In this document: piece by piece, positions 53,901 through 62,538 of the stretch
Position numbering within the stretch: the stretch's first letter is position 1
How the letters are laid out: each line of letters begins with the position of its first letter
Position numbers and translations under genes: made by a program
The notes under the pieces: model-generated
Databases searched by the model: none
What the model saw: the letters and a program-made list of their open reading frames with translations, nothing else
Told to the model about the DNA's origin: nothing
NCBI RefSeq assembly: GCF_964199755.1
Contig: NC_133897.1
Location: forward strand, 74,562,080 to 74,626,079
Length of the DNA stretch: 64,000 nucleotides
Direction: 5' to 3'
From: Larus michahellis
Lineage: Eukaryota > Chordata > Aves > Charadriiformes > Laridae

Positions 53901-55970
53901 GTTATTTGACCCTATGAGTTGTCATTTAGCTCAGGAGTGGTTTTGATTTAACCCAGTGTCTTGTGTTACGCAAAACAGGGGAAAGAAGAGTTTGAAAGGC
54001 AACAGAAAGAGCTGCTGGAAAAAGAAAATATCATCAAGCAGAGCAAAACGGAGCTAGAGCACCATCAGGTATGTTCACTCAGGTGCAACAGTCATACTGA
54101 AATGCAGTGTTCCTTGCACGTAAAGACTACTACTCAAATAATGCAGGAGGGGCCCTTCCCTTAGCAGTGTGCAGCTGCTAGCACCATGGCTGCGAGGTGT
54201 GCATGAGTGCCAGCACACACAGTTGGAAAGTCCCAGGTGCTAGATGGTGAAGGCAGCAGGTTTTAGGTCTTGGCTAATCAGCAGCTGCAGGCTAGTTTCT
54301 CTCCGAGAGGAATTTGAGCCAGTCAGGCTCTACCATTAATGGATTTATCAACGTAAAGAACGAGGACATGCACTGTCATGCTCCAACTGGGAAATGGTGA
54401 GCATCAAGATTTTAGCACCTTCTTGGCCCTGCGTATCTGTGTGAGTGATTGCTTATGGAAAGGAAACTTAAGTATTTACTGCAGAGTAGCTATTCTAAGA
54501 TCAGCATCTCTGCCCTGTTCATTTCCTTGTTGCCACTTTGTAATTGAGTGGAAGCATAGCCACAGCTCGTAGCGTTCAGAACGACATTCTCATGTGGCAG
54601 GAATAAGCCTTTCCCTGGGAAACAATTTCCAACCATCTCAATTTAAGAGACTAATAATTTTTTTTATAGAATGCACCATTGCAGTGTGCCCAGTGCATAC
54701 ATATGATAAAAAGCAGTCTCTGTCTCCAAAAATGTACCACAGAGGAGAAACAGACTTCTGCATTGTCTCACAGTGGGTCAGTCACAAAGCCAGCTTGAGA
54801 ACTTGGCTTTCCTGAGCCGTAATCCAGTGCCTTCATCACCGGACCACACCGAATACGCATGCTGCCTGCACATCTGTTAAGTGAACATCAATACTTAACT
54901 TAATGTACTAACCTAAATACCGTGCTTAACATCACTTTAAACGCTAAAAAAAGTAGTCATATAAGATTGAGGGCTCTCACTTTGCCCTCATATTAATTCT
55001 TCAATATGTTGTTGCAGAAAATTGTACAAGCAACGTGGAGATGAGAGGTAAAGGTTTCTCATCTCGAAATCCCACAGAGATGACAGCTTTTTAAAGATTG
55101 TGTAGGAGTTGTTGCCACTTGGATCCGTCTCTCTCACTTGTGATTTCAGAATATTCCAAATGAGCAACAGCCTGCAAATCCAGGAGAGGTTTTGGTTTTG
55201 TTTTGTTTAATGCAAATAAAGTATTTTAGATGTTTTTCTCTTTTGAACTCTGTGCATTTGGATTTATCATAAACAAAGCATTTGATTACCCCTCACTCTC
55301 CAAAATGAAAGATCTTAGAAAACATTTATACAGCTTTTTATTTAGCGTAAATTCAATCTAGGATACCCAAGGGTGTCCTGAGGCATAAAGTGAAATTGTA
55401 ATACCTAACAAAGTCTTACGAGAATATTCTTTGAAGAGAGCTTTTTAATTTGCCTTTCAGATCAATCAGTTTCAACGTCTGGAGCAAGAGATTACAAAGC
55501 CAGTAGAGAATGACATCTCAAAATGGAAGCCTCTTCAAGCTCTCCAGGCTGCAAACAGCACCGCCGCCTCCCATGACAGCCAGCTGCTTTTATTCTATTC
55601 TGACCAATGCGAGACTCATTTCAACTTCCTCCTAAATGCCATCGACGCCTTTTTCAGTTGCGTCAACGCTTCTCAGCCCCCCCGCATCTTCGTGGCTCAC
55701 AGCAAATTTGTCATTTTGAGCGCTCACAAACTTGTATTCATTGGGGACATGCTCACAAGGCAAGTGATGACTCAGGACATACGCAACAAAGTGATGAACT
55801 CCAGCAACCAGTTGTGCGAACTGCTGAAGAGCGTTGTTCTGGCAACCAAGACGGCTGCCATGCAGTACCCCAACACAGCAGCCCTGCAGAAGATGGTGGA
55901 CCGAGTAACGGAGCTGTCTCATCACGCGCAGTTGTTCAAACGCTCGCTGGTCCAAATGGCGTCCTTATGA
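17987..55970 (+). CDS. NEDD9: NEDD9 (HEF1/CAS-L) focal-adhesion scaffold, whole gene span, 7 coding exons
   Basis: Joined coding exons: 17987-17998, 34587-35027, 50562-50663, 51868-51969, 52416-53639, 53979-54068, 55461-55970. All six introns are GT-AG and phase 0, and the product is 826 residues (human 834). NEDD9 is a non-enzymatic CAS-family docking protein at focal adhesions, centrosome and cilium. It links FAK and Src kinases to Crk/DOCK signalling for migration, and Aurora A for mitosis and cilium disassembly. Seen here in order: SH3 domain (residues about 7-64, ALYD at 10-13, WW at 43-44), substrate domain with 14 YxxP motifs (about 93-580), serine-rich stretch and helical bundle (about 362-560), the YDYVHL Src-docking motif ending at residue 626, and the C-terminal FAT-like CAS domain (about 658-826). 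No frameshift or internal stop was found. The family member is clear from the SH3 sequence and the MKYK first exon; BCAR1 and EFS differ there. Confidence 0.97.
27801..27806 (-). terminator. Minus-strand AATAAA polyadenylation hexamer
   Basis: The plus-strand TTTATT reads AATAAA on the minus strand and is followed there by T-rich sequence. It would serve an antisense transcript covering the small ORF at 28056-28259. Isolated hexamers are common by chance. Confidence 0.25.
28056..28259 (-). CDS. Candidate small single-pass membrane-protein ORF, antisense in intron 1
   Basis: This 67-codon minus-strand frame has an in-frame TGA immediately before its ATG. The predicted peptide has a polar, acidic first half (about residues 1-32, including EEFQSLPSEVQYEDVPEHAG). 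A hydrophobic, Cys-rich segment follows (about 33-56, LWILILALCLAGG then CCFVLCCLVF), and the tail is basic (KYRF and CIKFM). That pattern fits one transmembrane helix with the C-terminus in the cytosol. On the same strand an AATAAA hexamer lies about 250 bp downstream (plus 27801-27806) with T-rich sequence after it. I do not recognise the peptide. Chance occurrence is a real alternative, because short hydrophobic frames arise easily in T-rich DNA. Confidence 0.2.
   Translation of the reverse strand: MNTRGKGSTNHKLEEFQSLPSEVQYEDVPEHAGLWILILALCLAGGACCFVLCCLVFKYRFLCIKFM
28650..29415 (-). mobile_element. LTR-like avian endogenous retrovirus remnant (probable solo LTR)
   Basis: This segment differs in texture from the flanking intron. 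Read on the minus strand it goes from an AT-rich U3-like part (about 29415-29050), through a more GC-rich middle with a TTAAAA box-like sequence near 28975, to an ATTAAA-type signal near 28850 and a CpG-bearing U5-like part (about 28790-28660). It resembles LTRs of avian ERV (ERVL-like) repeats as I remember them. No gag, pol or env reading frame is present beside it, so it would be a solo LTR. I could not find clean target-site duplications or fix the TG/CA ends, so boundaries and class are uncertain. Confidence 0.4.
33495..33596 (+). repeat. Left arm of perfect 102-bp inverted repeat
   Basis: This 102-bp arm is the exact reverse complement of 33905-34006, with no mismatch over the whole length. 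The spacer is 308 bp (33597-33904). In the NEDD9 pre-mRNA the arms could pair into a 102-bp RNA duplex about 580 bp before exon 2. Similarity stops abruptly at both ends, as expected for a single duplication-inversion. Confidence 0.97.
33843..33864. repeat. 22-bp palindrome in the inverted-repeat spacer
   Basis: TTTCTCACCA (33843-33852) and its exact reverse complement TGGTGAGAAA (33855-33864) are separated by GG. It lies inside the spacer, just before the AT-rich palindromes that adjoin the right arm. Confidence 0.9.
33870..33917. repeat. Twin AT-rich palindromes (21-bp direct repeat)
   Basis: The 21 bases at 33870-33890 recur exactly at 33897-33917. Each copy is itself a hairpin: ATTTAAATA and TATTTAAAT around ACAT in the first copy (9-bp stem, 33870-33891), and an 8-bp stem around ACAT in the second. 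The second copy straddles the inner edge of the right arm of the 102-bp inverted repeat, which begins at 33905. Confidence 0.95.
33905..34006 (-). repeat. Right arm of perfect 102-bp inverted repeat
   Basis: This is the exact reverse complement of 33495-33596. The arm ends about 580 bp before the exon 2 acceptor. The two arms give the same 25-residue start to translated frames on opposite strands. That is a by-product of the duplication and not evidence of coding. Confidence 0.97.
34587..35027 (+). CDS. NEDD9: NEDD9 exon 2: SH3 domain and first YxxP motifs
   Basis: The exon has 147 codons (residues 5-151), acceptor CCGCAG and donor GTGTGT, phase 0 at both ends. It encodes the whole SH3 domain: ALYD at residues 10-13, the acidic RT-loop, WW at 43-44 and the GIVPGNRV block at 53-60. 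In CAS proteins this domain binds proline-rich motifs of FAK/PYK2, PTP-PEST and C3G. The linker is followed by four YxxP motifs (tyrosines 93, 107, 119 and 133: YQVP, YQVP, YQIP, YQVP), the start of the Src-phosphorylated substrate domain that recruits Crk and Nck SH2 domains. A second in-frame Met (residue 7) sits next to the SH3 core. Confidence 0.97.
35667..35702. repeat. Short imperfect hairpin in intron 2
   Basis: CAACGGCT (35671-35678) pairs exactly with AGCCGTTG (35688-35695) around a 9-base loop. GCTG before and CAGC after extend the stem across a 3-base bulge. The stem is too short for a confident miRNA precursor. It lies inside a 136-codon frame (35465-35875) of unknown meaning. Confidence 0.5.
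38659..38821 (+). repeat. MIR-like ancient SINE, nearly full length
   Basis: The order of recognisable blocks matches MIR: 'cctgggtttta' at the left, a degraded 'cttgagtggtgtttttgcacctcagcaagctcatctgcaaaat' middle core (MIR: cctcagtttcctcatctgtaaaat), and a right part with 'gctttgagaacatcctttggg' and 'aaaggtgctgtgaaagcac', the tail shared by MIR and L2-type elements. It is identified from remembered consensus; the ends are approximate. Confidence 0.7.
45368..45450 (+). repeat. MIR-like ancient SINE core fragment
   Basis: A degraded 'ggggcaaggtgttg' and 'gtgcttcagttctctcacctgtaaaactc' correspond to the MIR core gggcaagtca and gcctcagtttcctcatctgtaaaatg. Only the core is visible. Confidence 0.55.
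47658..47748 (+). mobile_element. CR1 LINE 3'-terminal fragment
   Basis: The sequence 'catggtggagttggcagtgtta', then 'gttggacttgatcttaaag', then 'ttttccagcc' and 'gatcctatgcc' follows the standard avian CR1 3' UTR up to the degraded ATTCTATG terminus. The copy is short and diverged, with no coding part. It is strongly 5'-truncated, as is usual for CR1. Confidence 0.85.
48602..48620. repeat. Poly(A) tract, 19 bp
   Basis: A run of 19 A in intron 2. It could be the tail of an unrecognised retroposed sequence or a simple homopolymer. Confidence 0.9.
50562..50663 (+). CDS. NEDD9: NEDD9 exon 3: substrate-domain module
   Basis: The exon has 34 codons (residues 152-185), phase 0 at both ends, donor GTAGGT. 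It starts with VITPVRSG, as in human NEDD9, and contains two YxxP motifs: YEFP and YDIP. YDxP is the preferred Crk SH2 docking sequence after Src phosphorylation. The exon is the same length as exon 4, and either could be skipped without changing the frame. Confidence 0.96.
50664..51867 (+). other. NEDD9: NEDD9 intron 3
   Basis: The 1204-bp intron has donor GTAGGT and an acceptor with the tract ATTTATTCTTTCTTTAG. I see no repeat or conserved element in it. Confidence 0.93.
51868..51969 (+). CDS. NEDD9: NEDD9 exon 4: substrate-domain module
   Basis: The exon has 34 codons (residues 186-219), phase 0 at both ends, donor GTAGGT. It carries two YDIPP motifs, one at the very start (IYDIPP) and one near the end (GVYDIPPAKG). 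These are Crk/Nck docking sites when phosphorylated. Human has Val where this exon starts with Ile. Confidence 0.96.
51970..52415 (+). other. NEDD9: NEDD9 intron 4
   Basis: The 446-bp intron has donor GTAGGT and acceptor CTTTCTGTGATTCAG. An open frame runs through its last 111 bases into exon 5 (from an ATG at 52305). The acceptor and the human alignment (VYAxPPSACRD) place the exon start at 52416. Confidence 0.92.
52416..53639 (+). CDS. NEDD9: NEDD9 exon 5: substrate domain end, serine-rich helical bundle, Src-docking motif
   Basis: The exon has 408 codons (residues 220-627), phase 0, donor GTAGGT. It opens with VYATPPSACRD and holds YATP, YDIP, YDIP, YDTP and YDVP motifs plus a later YDNP. 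Next come a DVTD-G sequence (355-359), where human has the caspase site DLVD, and a Ser-rich run (NRLSFSSTGSTRSNMSTSS). From about residue 400 (DPDTAIERL) to about 560 is the conserved four-helix bundle that binds 14-3-3 and other partners in CAS proteins. The end reads WMDDYDYVHLQ: the YDYVHL bipartite Src SH2/SH3 docking site, containing the second human caspase motif DDYD. Confidence 0.97.
53640..53978 (+). other. NEDD9: NEDD9 intron 5
   Basis: The 339-bp intron runs from donor GTAGGT to acceptor ACGCAAAACAG. The acceptor has a weak pyrimidine tract, but the exon junction LQ-GKEEFERQQKE agrees exactly with the family. Confidence 0.92.
53979..54068 (+). CDS. NEDD9: NEDD9 exon 6: charged helical linker
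   Basis: The exon has 30 codons (residues 628-657), phase 0, donor GTATGT. It encodes a highly charged helix (GKEEFERQQKELLEKEN, then KTELEHHQ) that leads into the C-terminal domain and is nearly identical to human NEDD9. Confidence 0.96.
54069..55460 (+). other. NEDD9: NEDD9 intron 6
   Basis: The 1392-bp intron runs from donor GTATGT to acceptor TTTGCCTTTCAG. It contains an ancient repeat remnant at about 54675-54850 and otherwise nothing recognisable. Confidence 0.92.
54675..54850. repeat. Ancient MIR/L3-type repeat remnant
   Basis: The blocks 'cagtctctgtctccaaaaatgta', 'cacagtgggtcagt' and 'aatccagtgccttcatcaccggaccacac' follow in order an old amniote repeat with the phrases cagtccctgccccaaagagctta, cacagtgagtcagtgg and ccagtgccttaaccactagaccac. 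Strand and family name (MIR or L3/CR1-type) are uncertain. Confidence 0.45.
55461..55970 (+). CDS. NEDD9: NEDD9 exon 7: C-terminal CAS domain and stop
   Basis: The exon has 169 codons plus TGA at 55968-55970 (residues 658-826). It starts INQFQRLEQEITKPVENDISKW and contains the highly conserved YSDQCETHF, PPRIFVAHSKFVILSAHKLVFIGD and NKVMNSSNQLCELLK blocks, ending FKRSLVQMASL. This is the FAT-like four-helix CAS C-terminal domain. It targets the protein to focal adhesions and dimerises through a helix-loop-helix-like part, and binds BCAR3/SH2D3-type NSP proteins. The reading frame is intact. Confidence 0.97.
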   Translation: MNQFQRLEQEITKPVENDISKWKPLQALQAANSTAASHDSQLLLFYSDQCETHFNFLLNAIDAFFSCVNASQPPRIFVAHSKFVILSAHKLVFIGDMLTRQVMTQDIRNKVMNSSNQLCELLKSVVLATKTAAMQYPNTAALQKMVDRVTELSHHAQLFKRSLVQMASL

Positions 55971-58095
55971 AACCCAGCGGAATCCCACGCGTGAGCAGCA
56001 AAACAGAAAAGCAAACAAACTGGAGCTATTTTTATGTAAATGTTATCTTTTTTTTTTTTTAGATATTTTTTATGAAATATTTTTAAATACATTCTTATGC
56101 GTTAGAGAATCTAATGAAATCAGGGATTTGGGAATATATCTGGTCTGTATTATGTTTCTAATACACATTTAGATTTGTATACACTGCATATATGTATATG
56201 TTGCTACATTCCCTAAAACATCAAGTAAGCACCTTAAAAATTATGCATCGGGTAAGCAGTGCGTATCTTTTGTATATACTGCCTGTTTCCTCAGTATATT
56301 TGTTAACTGGATGCTGCACTCTTCTTGTTTCATTCCATCTTGATTTTGGCACATGGACATGGTTGTGAAACCTACTTGTAGCAATCCATGAAGCAAGTGT
56401 AATGGTTCTCATAGAACTCCATTCCCTTCTTAGAAATTACTTTCTATTGGTTAATTCCGTGAAATTTAAGTCTCGTCTGGATGTTACTTTGTTATGTACA
56501 GCATTCAACTAGCATACGTGCACAACTGCAACAAGCAAGGCGTACACAATTTGGGAGAAATGCATTTTTAGGCCGTACGAGAAACAGAACCTTCTAAGGA
56601 GGAAAGCAGAATTGAATATATTTAATATCTGGTGGCATTCAAATCACTATTTCTAATAACTGTGCAACATGGGATTTCAAAACACGGATGGATTCCCAGC
56701 CATGTAAATTCCTACGTGTTTACCTTCTATGTCTGTGCATTGGCAATTAAATTTAACAGTCCGCCTCGAAAGCCTATTGTTCAAGGACTCAGAGTTATCC
56801 TGAGAGCATCCCAGGATCCATTGGGCTCGTCTTTGAGGCTGCAGATGAGCAGCATCTCAAAATAACAGTCCCCTCCAGAGGGATTAACATATAAATTGTA
56901 ATTTGTATGGAAAGAAAACAGCTTAATTTGGAATAACAGTTATTTAAACATCTCTGTAGTATATACACAATTTCATAAAGAAATAGCACTTATTTTTCTA
57001 GGACATATTCTTGTCAATTAATTGCGTCTATGGCAATTCTGACTTCCATTCAACTATTGGGCTTTTTTTTTGCAAATTCTGTTGCATAGGGGCTGGTCCT
57101 TCTGCGCTACAGCGTTGCCAAAAATGACCTCCTGTTTTAACGGGGCCGTTCCATCAGTAAGTACACACGATCCCACCCAGTAATTTTCAATTCACACCCT
57201 AAAAAATTGTTAGCAAAGGAGTAGACTCCTTTAGAAATTTCATGTACGCTGGCTGCTCCAAAACACATATCAACTTATTTGTGTTCGTTGCCTTTTTGTG
57301 AACCCCCTAAAAATAAGTCACAGAACGCCATTTGCCTGCAGTCCTCAAACTAAAAGCCATGCTTCAGTGTGAGCAATAGTTCAGGTGAATTCCAGGTGAT
57401 TCTGGCATTTTTAAAGCAGAAACACTACTGTCCTTGCATAATTCAAGGTAGTCCCACATTGATGCGTTCCGAGTGTTTGCATCAGCAAGCAGATCGCTGG
57501 TAAATACACGCTCAGATCAGTAGCGCCCAGAAGACGGGCGCTTCTGCCTAACTTTCCGCTTTCCCGGGTTGTATCCGAACATGTGCCTTTTTGAAATGGG
57601 CTTTGTTGTCTCGGATAACAAAACCGCTTCAGCAGTGTATGATACCTCGCAGCCTTAATGTATTGTCTCGGAGTGGAGACTGCTCTTAGCTACCGTAATG
57701 TCACTTCCAGAGTCTGCAGAGCATTCCTGGAAGGGCAGCCGGAGCCAGCACAACCTCAGCTGGCGCAGGATCGGCTCCAGGGCTTGGCTCCGGCGTAACG
57801 TCCAGAAAGGGCAGTTAACGCTGGTGTAACCGATAGCCAGTTGCCAAAAAGCAATCCACGTGAACCTGTTTTGTACTAGTGTTGTTTGGGATCCTTTTGG
57901 AGTTCCCTGTCCAATTTTTATTTTTTTTTTCACTGTATATTCTTAGAAAGTGAAGAAGTGTTTTGAAGCTTAGTGGTTTATATGTCGATAGTTTGTGCTT
58001 TCCAAAGCAGAACCTTTACTGCAAGCCTGTATTACAGTTTGTTGTCTTGTAGAGAGTCATTTTAAAGTTATTAAATTACTAGCTTTTTTATATAA
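55971..58095 (+). other. NEDD9: NEDD9 3' UTR (end inferred)
   Basis: About 2.1 kb of AT-rich sequence after the stop, similar in length to the mammalian NEDD9 3' UTR. It holds ATTTA pentamers (for example 56167-56171 and near 56942) and a TGTATATA Pumilio-type site at 56271-56278. These suggest regulation of mRNA stability or translation but are not proof. The end is placed after the ATTAAA at 58070. Confidence 0.7.
58070..58075 (+). terminator. NEDD9: Probable NEDD9 polyadenylation signal (ATTAAA)
   Basis: ATTAAA is the commonest variant of the AATAAA signal. It is followed after about 35 bases by a T/G-rich element (CTTGGTCTTATTTTTTCTTG), as expected downstream of a cleavage site. No AATAAA occurs between the stop codon and this point. 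A second ATTAAA near 58149 is an alternative. Confidence 0.6.
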
Positions 58096-60928
58096 GAAAA
58101 AGCAGCGCTTGGTCTTATTTTTTCTTGTTTTCAGAGTCCTCTAAGCATATTAAAAGGAAGTATTGCTGCTCGCTAATACTATCAAAGCCGTTCTAAAACG
58201 AGAAGTTCACTTCCCATCTTTTCACTGAAGTGAAGTGAGAACTCGGGGGTGTGAGAGGAAGGGGCAGACAGCTTCTCTGCCTGTCCAGAAGAAGCAGGTG
58301 AAGCAATTATCCAACTCAGCTACACAAGGCATCGAGTCCAAAAGACAGCCAGCAGGGTCTGTAGTTCACCGGGACACGCTCCCGCCCCATTCCTGGTGTC
58401 CATTCCTCCTGCGTGAGCTGCATCCCGAACCACCTCAGCACAGCCCAGGCGCTGGTCCCTGGGGTGAACGGGGCAGCTCCTCTCAACACAATCCCACGAG
58501 GAGGCGGGGTGGCAGGACACAGACGTGACTGTCCACCCATTCTGGCCTGCTCCAGCACTTCCTGGTGAGGCCACAATCCTCACAGGAACTGGAAGAGCAG
58601 CTTTGCTCAGCGTAGCCATCCTTCCTCCCCAGCCCAGCGGTCAGAGCACCCCTATTCTACTACATGCCAAGTCGAGCGTTATCTGGGTGCGGGTTCCATC
58701 TGAAACAACCATGTGGCTTTAAGGATTGCGGAGTCTTTCCCATAAGTTACTTCCCCATAAATTACTTTCGCAAAAGTTACTTTCCCATTTCACTGTTGCT
58801 GAGGCATTGCCCTACGTCCTGTCAAACACTCTGGGTGTGCAGGGAGGAGAGAAGCAGCCTGGGACTGGCTCTGTGCTTACACCCAGTTCTCGGCTTTTAA
58901 AGAAAGACGTTCCTGCTGGGGAGCGTAAGTGCAGAGAAAGCCTTGAGAGCAAAGTGCCTGGTCTGGCTCGGTGCATCCTCGGCAAGGGGACAGCCAGGGA
59001 TGCAGGGTTGCCTCCCGAGAGCCCTCCGTTTTGCCCCTCTGCTAAATTTAAAAAGGTCAACTAACAACAAAGGAGGAACTGGACAAACAAAATGGTTCAG
59101 AACAGAAACCAGAATCCTTGCTCTCCTCCCTGAGCCACAACGTCCCCACCCAGCTGCCAAGAAACTGCTGCTGTTTGGCAACCAAGTTGGTAGCCAGTGT
59201 GAAATGACTGTCTGATGGCCAGTGTGGGGGGGGGGGGAGGGAAAAAAAAGTCTGCTTCACTAGTGGCAAATGTGGAACACACTTGGCTCCTTACTCCAGG
59301 CATTAATTAAGTACTAATTAGTATTAATTTGAAAAATGCTTCCTTTCTCTTCCAGGACAATGAGCAAGGGAGAGAGAGGAGAGACAAAAGGCAGCCTTGA
59401 AGTTTTTTATTCATTTAATTTTTTAAGAGGTTTTAGAGGAATTCTCAGTTCATACTTGTATATGACACAGGACACGCTTCATTGCGCCCCACGCTGCACA
59501 AGCCCCTGCTGCTGCCTCTTGCAAGCCAGAGCTGCGCACCTTCTACGTTTCCATTAGCTGTGCATCGCTGCAACCTCGGCAAACCCACCGCCTGCCCTCC
59601 CAGCAAGGGCAACAGGGGCGAAGGAAACCAAGTTCCCACGCCGTCACCCGATGCTAGATTGCACCCCAGCATCTCCACGTCCCCCGTAACTTCTACCCCC
59701 TGGAGCTTTTGGGGCTCTCCAACACGTACATCTGGGCTACGTTTCAGAAACGTCCCCCCACATCTACTGCCAGCGCTCTTCAGAGTATTGCTACACCGGT
59801 GACACCTCCCCCCTGCCCAGGAGCCCCGCACCCATAGCTGTTCTGCTCCTAATCCAGTTTTTCCCCTGTTGAACCCCACTTCCAGGCTGCCTGCTCCATC
59901 TTTGCATGCCTTAGTCTCAAACAAAAGGCTTTAGAAACTCGTAGGATTTACTCCAAAGGTCATTCTTAACTCTCCCTTGCCCCTTTCTCCTCTCACAATG
60001 TTCACAGCATTAGTCCGTATTTAGACAGGAACATTTCCAGGGCAACAGAGGACGGACACCACAAAGCATTCCTCCCAGCTCTGAAATGTGCCCACTCCTT
60101 TCATCTTAACCTGTTACGCTGGCAGTTTCAAAAGCAACACATGCACAACGCTCTTAAATCAAGGGAGCCCTTTTTCTGCCAGAAGATTTTCCCATCTCAA
60201 AGATCGACTGTCCAGATAACCTTGATTTTTTATTTCTTTTAATAATTTATTATTTATTTTTTTTTGCCATTTGCACCCAAATTCCACCTAAGACAGCTGC
60301 TTTCTCTGTCGGAGGAGCCCTGGATATAGCTGCACGGCTTTTCAACCTCAGAGTTAATCTACAGTTATATCTAGCTCTGCAAAGTCCTCCCAGAAGTTCT
60401 TCCGACTCAAAGAGGATGTTGAATCCAAGCTTGACAGTACCTGGATAAAGCGGATGGCAGCAGGAGAAACATCTAATCCAGCCTTAGCGTAAACCCACTG
60501 GCTTCAGAGGGAGCAGGAGTGACGGGAAGCTCAGCCTCCAGGGAGCTAGCGTGGGGGCTAGCACAGACTCAGAAATTCGTACCACCTCCAATGAACTGCC
60601 CAGAGGCAATTTGATTAAATTAGAGCTAAATTTTGAGCGCGGCTCGCATCTTGATGTGATCATGCTGGACCTGCTGCCAGCCATTGGAAGCACATCGTCC
60701 TCCATTCAAAAAACAAATATTTAGTCTTTGGTGCTCCTGAGTTAGACAGGGAATTACACAGTTGGTCAGCAGCCAAATGTCAGAGCAGATGGCTTCCCCG
60801 GGCTTCGTGCCTCTGGGGAGCTGCTGGGTTCAGAGCAGGGCGCTCTTCATCCCACCACCTTCCAGGATCAGTGGCTAGGGCCACTGAGGGACAGCCTCCC
60901 AAAGTGAAGGGGTGCCAAAGTTTCAGGT

Positions 60929-60967
60929 CAAAATCATAGAACGGTTTGGGTTGGAAGGGACCTTGTC
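60929..60967 (-). mobile_element. CR1 LINE 3'-terminal fragment, very short
   Basis: The start 'aatcatagaacggtttgggt' followed by 'tggaagggacctt' is the reverse complement of the CR1 3' terminus. Similarity then stops, so only about 40 bp of the element was inserted or remains. Confidence 0.85.
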
Positions 60968-61509
60968 AGGGCATGGCTGGGCAATGCGCGCTGCTGGGTG
61001 TTGAGGAGCCCTTTTCTTCTCTTCAGCTTCGTAGGGCGGCAGAAAATCAGGAGTTGGGAGTTCCATGGCAAGAAGCAAGGAGACAAAAGCTCCTTGTGCC
61101 TCCTGATAAGGCCATGTCTCTTCAGCAAGGTGATCTTGGCTCGTGGTTGCTGTGGATTTCTGAGCAGGAGAAGCTGAAATGCTCCAAGGGAGACGCAATG
61201 CCAAGCAGAACGTGACTTGCCCATCTCTCCTGGGGTTTCATTTGCAATAGAAGCCTCCTCACAGGAGTTTGTGCTTCAAGGGTGTCTTTTCAGCTAGGCG
61301 CAACCCAGAACGGATCTGAAGTTTGCTTTCTTCTTTTTGCATCTCTCTGGGTTTAACTTCTGGCCCTGCAGCCCCACAGGCAAAGTCCATCAAGTCAATG
61401 TTCCTCATAGGAGTCCGCCTCGTTGCTATTGACCTCTCCATCTCCATGAGTCCATCGAGTCCGTGCCGAGGGGGAAGCCCAGCACCCGGGAAACCTGTGC
61501 CCCAGGGTC

Positions 61510-61880
61510 ACTGCTGCGGCCGCATCGGGCTCAGCGTGCGTACTGCCTGCCTGGCCTGGCAGGGGTTTCTTTTTCTCTGCCGAAAGCCAAGAGACCCGCT
61601 ATCTTTTTTTTTTTTTTCCCCACTGTACAAGCAGCAACTCGACGCATCGGGCTGACTACAGCAAAAAACGGAACGGGGAGCACAAAGCATGGGGTCTAGG
61701 GGAGATCTGTAAAGCTCATCTCATCCGCAACACGCTGCCTCAGCTCTGCGGCGCCCGCGGCAGCCGCCCCCGCACGCGGCGGGCTCACAGAAGGCTACGT
61801 GTACCACCAGCCCAAACAACAACAAAAAAAAATAAAAATCATGATTCCCTGGTCCCACGCACGCTCGCGCCCACGGGGTA
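61510..61880. promoter_or_regulatory. CpG-rich patch downstream of NEDD9
   Basis: CpG dinucleotides cluster here, including a GCGGCCGC at about 61517 and a dense block at 61748-61781 (GCGGCGCCCGCGGCAGCCG and following). Methylated bird DNA normally loses CpG, so this may be a weak unmethylated island, a distal promoter or an enhancer. It is broken up by T-rich sequence at 61603-61617 and has no clear exon beside it. Confidence 0.35.
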
Positions 61881-62287
61881 TCAGCTTCTGCCAGCCAAGG
61901 GAGGGATGTAAAAATCTTGCTGCTGGGGGTGTATGCGTGTGGAGGGGAGGGTGCGGGGGGCTGTCCCCTGAGATTTTTCTCTTTCCCCCATAATTTCCCT
62001 TCGTTACGGAAAAAAATGATCAGAGCTCTTCCCTTGATGCAAAGCTGCAGGAAACCAAATCCAAGGGGCCCTTCGTAGCTGCCGACTCGGCTTTATCTTG
62101 CTCAATGCCGCAGCCAGGGCCACCCAAACCACTGCCAACCAGGGAGGCGCAGTAACAACCTTCCCGGGAGCATCTACTATTTGCATGAAGGCAGACTTAA
62201 GCGTGGTTAGATGAAGGTTACTGGGAAGGACAAGCAGAAAAAAATCTGAAAGAGGAGCGCAGAGAGGAAGGGGGAAAAAAGGAATTT

Positions 62288-62538
62288 AAAAAAAAAAAAA
62301 AAAAAAAGGGAGCAAGCCTGCTCTGGCTTTAGATTGTCTTACAGAAAGGAATCAAAGTATATCTTAAAACTTTTGGTGCAGGTAGAAGGCTCCAGGGTAT
62401 TTCCCCACACAGCGATTCAAGCCTGCCTTTATTCCCAGTTAAGCTCAAAGAGAACAAGCCACAGGGGTGAGTGGCCATGAACATGAAAAGGAAAAAAAAA
62501 AAAAAAAATGGACTTTTACTGTTGGTTTTTTTTTTTTT
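62288..62538. repeat. Cluster of A and T homopolymers
   Basis: The cluster has a run of 20 A at 62288-62307, 17 A at 62492-62508 and 13 T at 62526-62538. The last two form a potential A:T hairpin with a 17-base loop. They could be retroposon tails, but no retroposed body was recognised beside them. Confidence 0.85.
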
